Assembly (NCBI RefSeq): GCF_000390185.1
Contig: NZ_AQHR01000073.1
Location: 1 to 64,000 of the forward strand
Direction of reading: 5' to 3'
Origin: Lunatimonas lonarensis
GTDB lineage: Bacteria > Bacteroidota > Bacteroidia > Cytophagales > Cyclobacteriaceae
Length of the DNA: 64,000 nucleotides
The first letter of the stretch is position 1, and every line of letters starts with the position of its first letter. The notes under the pieces are model-generated. The model searched no databases, was not told the origin of the DNA, and saw only the letters and a program-made list of their open reading frames with translations. Of this stretch, positions 43,156 to 52,399 are shown one piece after another. Made by a program: the position numbers and the translations under genes.

Positions 43156-45495
43156 CTTTATCCATTTCATGGAGTAATTCAGATCTTCTGCAACCAAGCG
43201 AATAAAATAGATTCCCGGCAAATAACCGGTTAAGGCAGTTCCAAAAATGGCTGCATCTTCCCTACTAAATATTTCCACATCCATCCATAGTTTGCCTCTG
43301 CTATCGTGAACCACTGCCCGTACGTCTCCACGAAAAGCCCGGTCTGGAATGCGGACTTGAACATCGCCGGACAGATACGGGTTTGGAAAAATAATCGGAA
43401 GGTCATCCACGTTTCTTTTTGTCCGAACCGAAGTAACCGGACTGGCACTAATCAGCGCATCCTGATCCCATGCAAGTACCTGATAGTACACATGCCCGTT
43501 GAAAGGCAACGGTTGGTTGTCCAAAAAGAAAAACGATTCATCGGACGCACTTGCATCAAACTCATAAATCACTCGAAAATCCAGACTGGCGTCCTCTGCC
43601 CGTAGGATTGTGAATCGGGTAGACTCGCCCACCTTGGTCTGCCAAGCCAGCTGTACGTTCCCATCATGAACCACCGCAGAAAAACTGCGCCATTCGATGG
43701 GCAAGAGACTTAAAGGCTCTGTACTTGCTAGAGCAAAGGCAGCTGCCTGTAGTGCTTCAAAACTTACCGATCGCTTTGCCCAAATTCGACTTCCTTCGAG
43801 TGCAGCCTCCACATGAAAGCCAGTAGCAGCGGTTCCATTTCCAGCCACTCGGAGATCCGAAACATCGTTTAGGAGCATGTCATCTCCCTGTATCCAGATT
43901 TCCAGCTCTCCGGTATGGCTACCGGCATGGGCCACTGAAAAATGTGAATTCATCAGGTAATAGATTTCCGTGCCATCCTCATCTATCAGTCCATTGGCCA
44001 GCGTAGTGCCCGGCGTTTGAATATGGGCGATGGTGATGGTTTGGTTCGAGGGAACCGATTCCGCATGTAGGCGGATAGTTCTCGGTGCTGCCAAGTAATC
44101 ATCAAAGAACGGGTACACATTGCCGCTGCCCCCTCCATCAAAATGAATATTATTGATGGTTAGCGAATTGAGCCGAAGCCAAAAGCCACCTGTATACTCG
44201 TAGCTACCAATCATGGACGTATTCAGAACCAGCGAATTTCCGCCAAAGTCCATGTTGCCTCCCAACATCCGAAAATCACGGGCCACGGTTACATCCTGCT
44301 CCAGCATAATGGTTCCGCCATCCTTGACAACGGATAAATCACTGACAAAAAAACCAGGCCAATCTACCCGCTGATCCTGTGCCCCTATCAAGGTAAGGTG
44401 GGTAGTACCTCCAATGACAGGTCCACCCGATGCTACAAGATCACCCGTTAAAAACAGATCCATCGGCAGCAATTTTGCTCCGTTTCCTTCAAAGTATATG
44501 TTATTGTAGGAATCTATCGTCTGACTCGTCAATAAAGCAGGAGCCAGCATTCGCTGCTGCCCATCTCCATCGTAATTATAAATGACGGTGCCCTGAAGCT
44601 GAACCAATTCGGCCTCCAACTGAGGACGATCACCCAACAATATCAACCCACCTCCCTCCTCCAGGATAAAAGAAGCCGCCGGCCGTGTACCGGTCCTCCG
44701 AAGAATCTGCCCCGAAGGTGCCGAGGCTTCCGATATCAGTGTGGCCCCCGATCGAACCGTAAGGGATCCAAATGCCTCGGCCCCAAAGCTATTGTGGATA
44801 TTAAAGGAAAACGTGGAGGTGGCAGGTGTACCGTTTGTATTTAAGGTTTGAAGCACCGTCCCGCTTTCGATGATAAATTCAGTGGCCTTCATTGCCGCAT
44901 TTACGACAAGGGTTGCATCTGGGTCGGGACTGAATCGGACGGTAAAGCGACTATAATTTGACACGCCACTCCAAGAGTTCCGATCAACTACTGTTCTTGA
45001 TGCCCCTCGAAAGACCAACGATCCCGTCTCTGGATAAATCCAGTCAGTAGACGGGTGGGCGTTGGGATGTAGAATCCATTCCCCCCCTGAATTCTCACCC
45101 AAACTCCTTAGCGCACCGAAAATTGACAAATCATAGGACTGCAGATTTAGCTTGCGGCCAGGAGACTCTCCTTGACCGAACAAATACAGATTGCCAACTT
45201 CCTCGTGACCGGTTAGCACCACCTCATGACCTCTTAAGATAAAGACATCGTTGTACCTACCGGGAGGACTGGCAGTGGACACCCAGCCAATGCCGTCATA
45301 CTCGAGCCAAATAAGTGGGTCACTCCATACGCCGGACCCCCCCGGTGATAGGTTGGTTCTGTAGGAACCCTCAACAGGGTATATTTCTTGAGCGGCCAAA
45401 GGGGAAACGACCAATACGCAACATAACAGTCCCCCACAAAAAATATTGGGAGCAGAAAAACACCTTAATAACAATATGTAATTGGATACATCCAT
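43147..45495 (-). CDS. Large secreted beta-rich protein with type IX sorting domain
   Basis: A 782-residue exported protein. The signal peptide spans about 1-35. An N-terminal region has the pattern SGVWSDPLIWLEYDGIGW then RYNDVFILRGHEVVLTG, which resembles G8-like or other beta-helix surface domains, and much of residues 40-560 reads as repeated beta strands of solenoid type. Residues about 600-690 form a fibronectin-like segment (LPIEWRSFSAVVHDGNVQLA). The final 80 residues (IIFPNPYLSGDVQVRIP to SMKWIKKY) are a type A sorting domain. Function unknown; adhesion or polysaccharide contact is a guess. Separate promoter from the next T9SS gene cannot be shown. Confidence 0.8.
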   Translation of the reverse strand: MDVSNYILLLRCFSAPNIFCGGLLCCVLVVSPLAAQEIYPVEGSYRTNLSPGGSGVWSDPLIWLEYDGIGWVSTASPPGRYNDVFILRGHEVVLTGHEEVGNLYLFGQGESPGRKLNLQSYDLSIFGALRSLGENSGGEWILHPNAHPSTDWIYPETGSLVFRGASRTVVDRNSWSGVSNYSRFTVRFSPDPDATLVVNAAMKATEFIIESGTVLQTLNTNGTPATSTFSFNIHNSFGAEAFGSLTVRSGATLISEASAPSGQILRRTGTRPAASFILEEGGGLILLGDRPQLEAELVQLQGTVIYNYDGDGQQRMLAPALLTSQTIDSYNNIYFEGNGAKLLPMDLFLTGDLVASGGPVIGGTTHLTLIGAQDQRVDWPGFFVSDLSVVKDGGTIMLEQDVTVARDFRMLGGNMDFGGNSLVLNTSMIGSYEYTGGFWLRLNSLTINNIHFDGGGSGNVYPFFDDYLAAPRTIRLHAESVPSNQTITIAHIQTPGTTLANGLIDEDGTEIYYLMNSHFSVAHAGSHTGELEIWIQGDDMLLNDVSDLRVAGNGTAATGFHVEAALEGSRIWAKRSVSFEALQAAAFALASTEPLSLLPIEWRSFSAVVHDGNVQLAWQTKVGESTRFTILRAEDASLDFRVIYEFDASASDESFFFLDNQPLPFNGHVYYQVLAWDQDALISASPVTSVRTKRNVDDLPIIFPNPYLSGDVQVRIPDRAFRGDVRAVVHDSRGKLWMDVEIFSREDAAIFGTALTGYLPGIYFIRLVAEDLNYSMKWIKKY

Positions 45496-45681
45496 ATTAT
45501 GCTATAAAAGTCACTAAATTTATAACTTAAAAGCCTACTGATCAACTGTATAATCTGTTTTTTTACATAAAATTAGTTTATAATATAAATAACTAAAATA
45601 AACATTTTGTTAAAATAATTTGGATATGATACCCCAAAAGAGTAGCAAAAAGAATTCTCCCTACAAACCATTTATTTCCTG

Positions 45682-45689
45682 TAAATTTG
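45682..45689 (+). promoter_or_regulatory. Putative -7 box before the DUF4105 gene
   Basis: TAAATTTG matches TAnnTTTG and lies 70 bp before the ATG at 45760. No good TTG element is seen at the -33 distance. Confidence 0.35.
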
Positions 45690-45759
45690 TGTGAAACTAC
45701 CGTGTTGCGTTTGATAGGGAAAGTCCGAGGCTGGTCTACCAACTAATTGCCATACAATC

Positions 45760-46962
45760 ATGAAATCTATAAACCTAGCTTGCCTGCTTGTATCCTTGCT
45801 TTTTTGGACCCTTGGATCACCGAAAAGTATGGCCCAGAATTACCAGATCAGTCTGATTACCTGTGATCCTGGCGACGAGTTGTACTCTACGTTTGGCCAT
45901 AGCGCTGTACGCGTCCGTGACCAGATGTCCGGGACGGATCTTGTCTTCAATTATGGAACCTTTGATTTCAATACGCCCTTTTTTTACGTAAAGTTCAGCC
46001 GGAGAACGCTGGACTACCAACTTGCGGTAACGACTTTTGATCAGTTCCTTTACGAGTACAACTATTTCAAACGAAGCGTACGAGAGCAGGTATTGGATCT
46101 TTCCCCCAACCAAACGGAGGAAATCATCCGGTTTTTGAGAACCAATTACCTTCCTGAAAACAGGAAATACCGCTACGATTTTTTTTATGACAACTGTGCC
46201 ACTCGAATCCGGGATATGATGGAGTCGGTGCTTGGAGGCCAACTTGACTGGATGGAAGTGGAAAACGCGCCCCAAATCACCTTTCGACAGCTGATTGACG
46301 AATATGTCTATCCCCTTCCGTGGTCGGATTTGGGGATCGATCTGGCACTCGGCGCGGTAATCGATCAACATGCGCAAGAACGCGAAAAGCTTTTCCTACC
46401 CGATTACCTTGAGGCGGCATTTGGCCGGGCAGAGATTATCGGGGACGGGCCCCGTAGACCATTGGTAAAAAGCACCCAAATCATCTACGATTTTCCAGAA
46501 CGCTCTGCTACGTTTAGCGTCCTTAATCCCTTCTTGGTATTCTGGGCAATCGCCATCGTCATTGGTATGGTGACCTACTTGGGATACCGTAGAAAAAAAA
46601 TATACCCCATCACAGACATCCTGCTCTTTGGTTCGCTGGGTCTGTTGGGAGTCTTAATCGTATATCTTTGGTTTTTTACCGAGCATTCCCAAACCAAGAT
46701 GAATTGGAATCTATTGTGGGCGTTTCCAGGCCACCTGCTGATAGTGTTAATGATCATCCTGCGGAAAATTCCGGATTGGTTAAGACACTATCTGCTTGTC
46801 AGCTTAATACTGGCAGATTTGGGATTGATTTTCTGGTTAGTAGGTGTCCAATCTTTCCATGCAAGCGTACTGCCCCTTTTATTGGCAACGATCCTACGGA
46901 GTAATTTTCTATATTACAATCTTGGAAAATGGATGCGTAAAGAGAACCCAGCAAGTTTGTAA
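45760..46962 (+). CDS. DUF4105 (Lnb N-terminal periplasmic-like) membrane protein
   Basis: A 400-residue protein: signal peptide (1-25), a DUF4105 domain of about 190 residues (ISLITCDPGDELYSTFGHSA, VFNYGTFDFNTPFFYVKFSR, YRYDFFYDNCATRIRDMMES), and four or five membrane helices in the last 150 residues. The FGHSA His and the DNCATR Cys are the most conserved-looking positions and suggest a papain-like/NlpC-like hydrolase active site, as proposed for related domains. Substrate unknown. It is followed after 45 bp by uvrB, possibly without functional connection. Confidence 0.85.
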   Translation: MKSINLACLLVSLLFWTLGSPKSMAQNYQISLITCDPGDELYSTFGHSAVRVRDQMSGTDLVFNYGTFDFNTPFFYVKFSRRTLDYQLAVTTFDQFLYEYNYFKRSVREQVLDLSPNQTEEIIRFLRTNYLPENRKYRYDFFYDNCATRIRDMMESVLGGQLDWMEVENAPQITFRQLIDEYVYPLPWSDLGIDLALGAVIDQHAQEREKLFLPDYLEAAFGRAEIIGDGPRRPLVKSTQIIYDFPERSATFSVLNPFLVFWAIAIVIGMVTYLGYRRKKIYPITDILLFGSLGLLGVLIVYLWFFTEHSQTKMNWNLLWAFPGHLLIVLMIILRKIPDWLRHYLLVSLILADLGLIFWLVGVQSFHASVLPLLLATILRSNFLYYNLGKWMRKENPASL

Positions 46963-47007
46963 ACCATTCAATGGGGTTTAAGCGTTATCTAAAAAAGACA
47001 TCCTACC

Positions 47008-49047
47008 ATGGGCTTTAAGATTACCTCAGATTACCAGCCTACCGGCGACCAACCTACTGCGATAAAAAGCCTCGTGGAGGGCCTCCAAAACAACGAGCCT
47101 TCGCAGGTGTTACTGGGTGTCACGGGATCTGGAAAGACCTTTACGGTGGCCAACGTGATCATGGAGGTGCAGAAACCCACCTTGGTGCTCAGCCATAACA
47201 AAACCCTGGCCGCACAGCTATATGGGGAATTCAAGCAGTTCTTCCCGGAAAATGCCGTGGAGTACTTTATTTCCTACTACGACTATTACCAGCCGGAAGC
47301 CTATATACCTACCAGTGGTACCTATATAGAAAAAGACCTCTCTATCAACGACGAGATTGAAAAACTTCGGCTTTCAGCCACCTCCGCTTTACTTTCGGGA
47401 AGACGCGACGTCATCGTTGTTGCGTCGGTGTCCTGTATCTATGGTATTGGCAACCCCGAAGAGTTTGGAAAAAACGTCATTCATCTGCAGGAAGGAGATC
47501 GAATCCCACGAAATCAACTACTCTATAAACTGGTGGAAGTCTTGTACAGCCGGTCAAACGCCGAGTTTACGAGGGGTACATTCCGGGTCAAGGGTGATAC
47601 AGTAGACATCTTTGTGGCCTACGCTGATTTTGCCTACCGCATCTTTTTTTGGGGCGATGAGATCGAAGCCATACAACGCATAGACCCAGCTACCGGGCGG
47701 AAACTGGAAGATGAAAAAATCATTACCATCTACCCTGCCAATCTATTCGTCACCGGCAGGGACGTACTCGACCAAGCCATTCATGAAATCCAGGATGATT
47801 TGGTGGCACAGGTGGCTTTTTTTGAGCGGGACATGAAACTGATGGAAGCCAAACGCCTTAAAGAAAGGACGGAATTTGACTTGGAAATGATCCGTGAGTT
47901 GGGCTATTGCTCCGGCGTGGAAAATTACTCCCGGTATTTTGACCGCAGGCTGCCAGGCACCCGGCCCTTCTGCCTGTTGGACTATTTTCCGGAAGATTAT
48001 CTCCTCGTCATAGATGAGAGCCACGTAACCGTGCCACAGGTACGGGCGATGTGGGGAGGTGACCGATCCCGAAAAGCCAACCTGGTGGAATATGGGTTTC
48101 GGCTTCCCTCTGCCATGGATAACCGTCCGCTGAAATTTGAGGAGTTTGAGGCATTGACAAATCAGGTGATCTACGTTAGTGCCACACCTGCCGATTACGA
48201 ACTTACCCGATCCGGTGGGGTTGTGGTCGAACAGATTATACGCCCTACAGGCTTGCTCGATCCGGTTATTGAGGTACGGCCCAGCGCAAACCAGATCGAT
48301 GACCTTCTGGAGGAAATAGACCAAACCGTTAACGACGGGTTCAGGGTACTGGTAACCACGCTGACAAAAAGAATGGCGGAGGAGCTACAGAAATTCCTGG
48401 AACGGGCAGGCGTAAAATCCCGATACATTCATTCAGAGGTGAAACCACTGGATAGGGTCGAAATCCTTCGCGAACTGCGATTGGGTGTTTTTGACGTGCT
48501 GGTTGGGGTTAACCTATTGCGCGAAGGGCTAGACTTGCCTGAGGTAGCGCTGGTAGCTATATTGGATGCGGATAAGGAAGGGTTTTTACGCAATGAACGA
48601 AGCCTTGTACAGACTATCGGAAGAGCTGCCCGTAACGAACGGGGCCGGGTGATCATGTATGCCGACAAAGTAACCGAGTCGATGCAGGTGGCCATCGATG
48701 AAACCAACCGAAGGCGATCCCTGCAGCAGGCCTACAATGAAGCCCATGGAATTACACCTAAGACCGTCCTGAAGTCCAGGGAGAAAATCATGGGCCAAAC
48801 GAAGGTAGCCGACAGCAAGCGAAACCCAAAAGTCTATGCGGAGGATATGCAGGAATCAAATTCTGTAGCCGCAGATCCAATTGTACAATACCTGAGCAAG
48901 GAAAAACTGGAAAAACTCGTCGCTCAAACACAGAAGCGAATGGAGGCAGCCGCAAAGGAGATGAACTTCATGGAAGCGGCAAGGCTTCGTGATGAATGGC
49001 AAATGCTCAAAAACCGATTAGCTGAACTTAACCAAGGTGTTTCATGA
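47008..49047 (+). CDS. uvrB: Excinuclease ABC subunit B
   Basis: UvrB is the damage-verification helicase-like subunit of nucleotide excision repair. Visible parts are Walker A GVTGSGKT (37-44), the beta-hairpin region [20 protein letters not shown] that threads between DNA strands, DESHVTVPQ as Walker [41 protein letters not shown], and the C-terminal UVR domain ([20 protein letters not shown]) that binds UvrC. At 679 residues it is complete. Its stop overlaps the ATG of a small barrel-like gene (ATGA), so translation of the next gene is coupled. uvrA and uvrC are not in the window. Confidence 0.97.
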   Translation: MGFKITSDYQPTGDQPTAIKSLVEGLQNNEPSQVLLGVTGSGKTFTVANVIMEVQKPTLVLSHNKTLAAQLYGEFKQFFPENAVEYFISYYDYYQPEAYIPTSGTYIEKDLSINDEIEKLRLSATSALLSGRRDVIVVASVSCIYGIGNPEEFGKNVIHLQEGDRIPRNQLLYKLVEVLYSRSNAEFTRGTFRVKGDTVDIFVAYADFAYRIFFWGDEIEAIQRIDPATGRKLEDEKIITIYPANLFVTGRDVLDQAIHEIQDDLVAQVAFFERDMKLMEAKRLKERTEFDLEMIRELGYCSGVENYSRYFDRRLPGTRPFCLLDYFPEDYLLVIDESHVTVPQVRAMWGGDRSRKANLVEYGFRLPSAMDNRPLKFEEFEALTNQVIYVSATPADYELTRSGGVVVEQIIRPTGLLDPVIEVRPSANQIDDLLEEIDQTVNDGFRVLVTTLTKRMAEELQKFLERAGVKSRYIHSEVKPLDRVEILRELRLGVFDVLVGVNLLREGLDLPEVALVAILDADKEGFLRNERSLVQTIGRAARNERGRVIMYADKVTESMQVAIDETNRRRSLQQAYNEAHGITPKTVLKSREKIMGQTKVADSKRNPKVYAEDMQESNSVAADPIVQYLSKEKLEKLVAQTQKRMEAAAKEMNFMEAARLRDEWQMLKNRLAELNQGVS

Positions 49048-49484
49048 TAAATAAATGGTTTGTAGCTCTTTTTTTGGTTCTGTTTATTGGCGGTTTCGAA
49101 TCTGCCCGGGCACAACAGGCCGAAGGAAGCTTTCTGTTATCAGGAGCGGTTGACTTGGCCAGAACAGACGCACCAGGAGTAATAAGACGGTATCAAATCG
49201 GTGTGGAGGGAAATTACTTTTACCGTCACAACCTATCCTTTTCCGGCGGATATGAATTCAACTACCCGAATGCAAATCTGGTCACCATCGGATCCAGATT
49301 CTATCCTTTGGAGAAATTGTTCATCCGCGGCAGGGGGCTAATAGGGGCTGATTCCGATTTTGCGCTCGGGGCTGGCTACACCCATAACATTAGCTATAGG
49401 GTTAGGCTGGAAGGCATGGGTGATTATTACGTTGCCAACGGCGTGTTTGGAGCTAGGGTAGGAATAGGGATATTAATCAACTAA
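49044..49484 (+). CDS. Small exported barrel-like protein coupled to uvrB
   Basis: A 146-residue protein with a signal peptide (1-23, ending in SARAQ) and a mature part made of alternating beta strands with many Gly and aromatic residues ([40 protein letters not shown]), ending in a short hydrophobic strand ([10 protein letters not shown]). It looks like a small eight-strand outer-membrane barrel. I do not recognise a named family. It overlaps uvrB by four bases and is followed after 4 nt by an AlbA_2 gene, so the three are probably one transcript. Confidence 0.72.
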   Translation: MINKWFVALFLVLFIGGFESARAQQAEGSFLLSGAVDLARTDAPGVIRRYQIGVEGNYFYRHNLSFSGGYEFNYPNANLVTIGSRFYPLEKLFIRGRGLIGADSDFALGAGYTHNISYRVRLEGMGDYYVANGVFGARVGIGILIN

Positions 49485-49488
49485 CCGC

Positions 49489-50130
49489 ATGGGACTCCGA
49501 GAGATCATAAAACTGGCATCGGAAGGAGAGGGCCTTCGTTTGGAATTTAAAAAAAAAGCGGCCCATCCCGAAAAAATCGTGAAAGAAATCATTGCCTTGG
49601 CCAATACGGAAGGAGGCTACCTGATGATAGGGGTGGATGACGACGGAACCGTCAGCGGGCAGCGATTTATCGACGAAGAAATATTTGTAATGGACCGGGC
49701 AATCTCGCAATTGATTCATCCTCCGTTGGACGTCGTAAAGGAAGTCATTCACCTAAACCACAAAAAGGGCGTAGCGGTCTACAAAATTGACAAAAGCCTC
49801 TACGCACCCCATTTCCTCTTCGAAAACAACCGCAAAAAAGCCTTTGTCAGGGTGAAGGACCGCAGTATTCAGGCGAGTAGGGAAGTCTGGGAAATCCTTA
49901 AGCGCCAACAAAGGAATGAAAACATTATCTTTCGCTACGGAAAAAACGAACGCATCCTGATGCAAGCACTGGCTGAAAACGATTCCATCACCGTCAAGGG
50001 ATTTATGAAGGTAGCCAAAATACCCATATTCATTGCATCAAGGATACTTATCCGTCTGGTTTTGGCAAACGTGCTACAGGTAATCCCACAGGAAAACGAA
50101 GATTTGTTTGTCCTTAAAACTGCGTCGTGA
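49489..50130 (+). CDS. AlbA_2 (Schlafen-type) domain protein
   Basis: The N-terminal 130 residues are an AlbA_2 domain (GEGLRLEFKKKA, IALANTEGGYLMIGVDDDGT, KKAFVRVKDRSIQASREVWE), found in Schlafen proteins and in many bacterial regulators; it can bind nucleotides or act as a nuclease in some members. The C-terminal 70 residues look like a winged helix (ERILMQALAENDSITVKGFM, VAKIPIFIASRILIRLVLAN), so DNA binding is likely. It is four bases downstream of the barrel gene and overlaps convergent recX by 17 bases. Role unknown; position after uvrB is suggestive only. Confidence 0.85.
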   Translation: MGLREIIKLASEGEGLRLEFKKKAAHPEKIVKEIIALANTEGGYLMIGVDDDGTVSGQRFIDEEIFVMDRAISQLIHPPLDVVKEVIHLNHKKGVAVYKIDKSLYAPHFLFENNRKKAFVRVKDRSIQASREVWEILKRQQRNENIIFRYGKNERILMQALAENDSITVKGFMKVAKIPIFIASRILIRLVLANVLQVIPQENEDLFVLKTAS

Positions 50131-50623
50131 TCCTGTCCAACGACTCCCGAACGAGGTCATATTCAAACCCCCTAAAAAGAAGGAATCGCTGTACCTTCCC
50201 TTTCTTTAAAAAGGTATCGGATTCCTTGGTTGCCTGCCACTTACGATCAGCTAGGCTATTGAGCACCTCGATGTATTGATCGGGCTCGATCCATGAAATG
50301 CCCTCCCGAACAAGATCCTCTGATATGCCCCGGAGTTTCAATTCTTGTCGGATCCGAACCCTTCCCCACTTCTTTATCAAAAAACGACCTCTGACAAAAG
50401 CCTCAACAAAACGCTTCTCGTCCACGAAACCCTGCTCTACCAGCTTTTCAACCAAAGAGGTGATGGTGTCCCCCTCTACCCCAAGATCCTCCAGCTTTCC
50501 ACGTACCTCCATGATACACCTATCTTGATAGGCACAGTAAGCCGTGATTTTCTCCCAAACAAGGGGAGCGTCCGGCTTAGCGCCATCCAATTGGCCTAGG
50601 TTTTCTTTTTCTGAAAGGGACAT
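50114..50623 (-). CDS. recX: Regulatory protein RecX
   Basis: RecX binds RecA filaments and limits recombination. The protein is almost all helical, with the tandem three-helix pattern of the family (AYCAYQDRCIMEVRGKLEDL, VEQGFVDEKRFVEAFVRGRF, WGRVRIRQELKLRGISEDLV). I start it at ATG 50623 (169 residues); the open frame runs to a TTG at 50641, but that codon lies in the promoter region of tpiA. It is separated from recA, which is not in this window. Ends overlapping the AlbA_2 gene by 17 bases. Confidence 0.92.
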   Translation of the reverse strand: MSLSEKENLGQLDGAKPDAPLVWEKITAYCAYQDRCIMEVRGKLEDLGVEGDTITSLVEKLVEQGFVDEKRFVEAFVRGRFLIKKWGRVRIRQELKLRGISEDLVREGISWIEPDQYIEVLNSLADRKWQATKESDTFLKKGKVQRFLLFRGFEYDLVRESLDRITTQF

Positions 50624-50629
50624 TTTGTG

Positions 50630-50637
50630 TACTTTTG
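50630..50637 (+). promoter_or_regulatory. Putative -7 box for tpiA
   Basis: TACTTTTG matches TAnnTTTG, 57 bp before the tpiA ATG. No TTG lies at the expected -33 position. A divergent minus-strand TATATTTG (complement of 50664-50671) could serve recX. Confidence 0.4.
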
Positions 50638-50693
50638 ACAAAGCTTATCACTGGATTAGAATTCAAATATATAAAACGTTACATTAATATAAT

Positions 50694-51455
50694 ATGCGAA
50701 AAAAAATAGTAGCCGGTAACTGGAAGATGAATTTAAACCAGGCAGACGGCCAAAAACTGACATCTGAAATTGTAAATATGATAAAAGATGAGTCGATTCA
50801 GGATGTCACCGTGGTTCTGAACCCACCATTTGTACATTTACAAGGGGTTAAAAAATTATTAGAGGGGGCAAGCAATATATTTTTGGGAGCTCAAAACTGT
50901 TCGGACAAAGCTTCCGGAGCATACACGGGAGAGATTTCCGCCGCTATGCTGGCCTCCTTTGGCGTGTCATATGTGATCATAGGACACAGTGAACGCAGGG
51001 AATACTTCGGGGAAACCAATGCGATGCTGACGGAAAAGGTGAAACTTGCATTGGAAAACGGGTTGGTTCCGATTTTCTGCTGTGGGGAGCCCTTGGAGAT
51101 CCGAGAGGAAGGCACACATGAGGCCTACGTAACCAACCAACTTACCGAAAGTCTCTTTGGCTTGTCGGAAGAAGACATGAAAAAAATAGTCATCGCCTAC
51201 GAACCCATCTGGGCCATCGGCACGGGGAAGACGGCTTCCTCGGACCAAGCACAGGAAATGCACGCAGCCATTCGCGCCCACCTCGCCTCCCACTATGGTG
51301 CGGAAATCGCAAATGGAATCTCTATACTCTACGGCGGAAGCTGCAAGCCGGACAACGCCCAGGATATTTTCTCAAAACCGGATGTAGATGGAGGGCTAAT
51401 TGGTGGTGCCTCCCTAAAATCCCGTGATTTCACAGATATTGTCACCTCATTCTAA
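50694..51455 (+). CDS. tpiA: Triose-phosphate isomerase
   Basis: TpiA interconverts dihydroxyacetone phosphate and glyceraldehyde-3-phosphate in glycolysis. The catalytic residues are in place: Asn9 and Lys11 (AGNWKMN), His98 ([13 protein letters not shown]) and the catalytic Glu in [15 protein letters not shown], plus the phosphate-binding GGSCKPDNA and [10 protein letters not shown] segments. 253 residues, full length. Read alone; a terminator follows before prmA. Confidence 0.97.
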   Translation: MRKKIVAGNWKMNLNQADGQKLTSEIVNMIKDESIQDVTVVLNPPFVHLQGVKKLLEGASNIFLGAQNCSDKASGAYTGEISAAMLASFGVSYVIIGHSERREYFGETNAMLTEKVKLALENGLVPIFCCGEPLEIREEGTHEAYVTNQLTESLFGLSEEDMKKIVIAYEPIWAIGTGKTASSDQAQEMHAAIRAHLASHYGAEIANGISILYGGSCKPDNAQDIFSKPDVDGGLIGGASLKSRDFTDIVTSF

Positions 51456-51473
51456 CCGTCTACCCTACACCAT

Positions 51474-51523
51474 AAAGGCAGGCCGCAATCAACGCCATTT
51501 CAGGTCCGCGCCTGCCTTTTTTT
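51474..51523 (+). terminator. Rho-independent terminator of tpiA
   Basis: AAAGGCAGGC (51474-51483) pairs with GCCTGCCTTT (51510-51519), then four more T residues. The loop is 26 nt. Confidence 0.75.
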
Positions 51524-51536
51524 CCCTTCCTAATCC

Positions 51537-52364
51537 ATGGATTACCTAAAGGCGCAAATCCAATGTACCCCATCCATGGGTGAAATGCTCATGGCAGAAT
51601 TGGCCCAGATAGGGTTTGAATCGTTCATCGAAACCGATGAAGGGATAGAGGCCTACATACAGGCCCCGTTTTACGAGTCGGAAGCACTACGGGAAGTCAT
51701 CAATCGATACGGAGCGGAAACTCCGCTCTCGTTTTCGATCGAAACAATGCCCAGGGTAAACTGGAACGAAGAGTGGGAAAAAAACTACGACCCCATTCTG
51801 GTGGATGACAAAATTTACGTACGAGCCTCTTTTCATCCAAAAAAAGAGGACGTGACGCACGAGATCACTATCAACCCAAAAATGTCCTTTGGCACGGGCC
51901 ACCATGCCACCACCTACTTAATGTTGAAGCTGCTACTAGGACTGCCTATGACCGGCAAGCGGGTTCTGGATGCGGGTTCTGGAACAGGGATTTTGGCGAT
52001 TATGGCGCATCGGTTAGGTGCGTCCAAGGTAGAGGCATTTGATATAGACGACTGGTGTGTGGAAAACGGCAATGAAAACTTCGACATCAACGGCCTGGAC
52101 GATATTCGTATGGGACTGGGCAACATACGAGAAGTGGATCCAAAGGGTACCTTTGACGTGATTCTTGCGAACATCAACAAAAATGTGCTCTTGGATGAAA
52201 TGGGAGAGTACGCCCAACGGCTGAAACCGGATGGTTACCTTTTTTTGAGTGGCTTCTATCAATCGGACATCCCGGATCTGCTCGCTCACGCAGCAGCATT
52301 TGGCTTGACCCAAAAAGAAACGCAGACCAAAAACGATTGGTCTGCGCTAATTCTGGGATTCTGA
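51537..52364 (+). CDS. prmA: Ribosomal protein L11 methyltransferase
   Basis: PrmA trimethylates L11 at several sites using SAM. The N-terminal substrate-recognition domain (about 1-90) precedes the methyltransferase core with PKMSFGTGHHATTYLMLKLL (114-133), motif I DAGSGTGILAI (145-155), and DVILANINKNVLLDEM. Length of 275 residues is slightly shorter than the Escherichia coli protein, as usual in Bacteroidota. Convergent with the DUF4270 gene 35 bp away. Confidence 0.94.
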   Translation: MDYLKAQIQCTPSMGEMLMAELAQIGFESFIETDEGIEAYIQAPFYESEALREVINRYGAETPLSFSIETMPRVNWNEEWEKNYDPILVDDKIYVRASFHPKKEDVTHEITINPKMSFGTGHHATTYLMLKLLLGLPMTGKRVLDAGSGTGILAIMAHRLGASKVEAFDIDDWCVENGNENFDINGLDDIRMGLGNIREVDPKGTFDVILANINKNVLLDEMGEYAQRLKPDGYLFLSGFYQSDIPDLLAHAAAFGLTQKETQTKNDWSALILGF

Positions 52365-52399
52365 TCCTCGGAATTTTTTGAAAATCCGCAGTGACAAAG

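Noticed and set aside
45715-45733. AGGGAAAGTCCGAGGC looks like the 5' core of RNase P RNA
   Set aside because: Only about 15 bases match and the gene for a DUF4105 protein begins 30 bases later, leaving no room for an RNA of some 350 nt.
45817-46377. Open frame of about 186 codons antisense to the DUF4105 gene
   Set aside because: The sense frame has a signal peptide and a known domain; the antisense frame has neither.
47743-48324. Open frame of about 190 codons antisense to uvrB
   Set aside because: It lies wholly opposite a conserved uvrB coding region and shows no recognisable domain.
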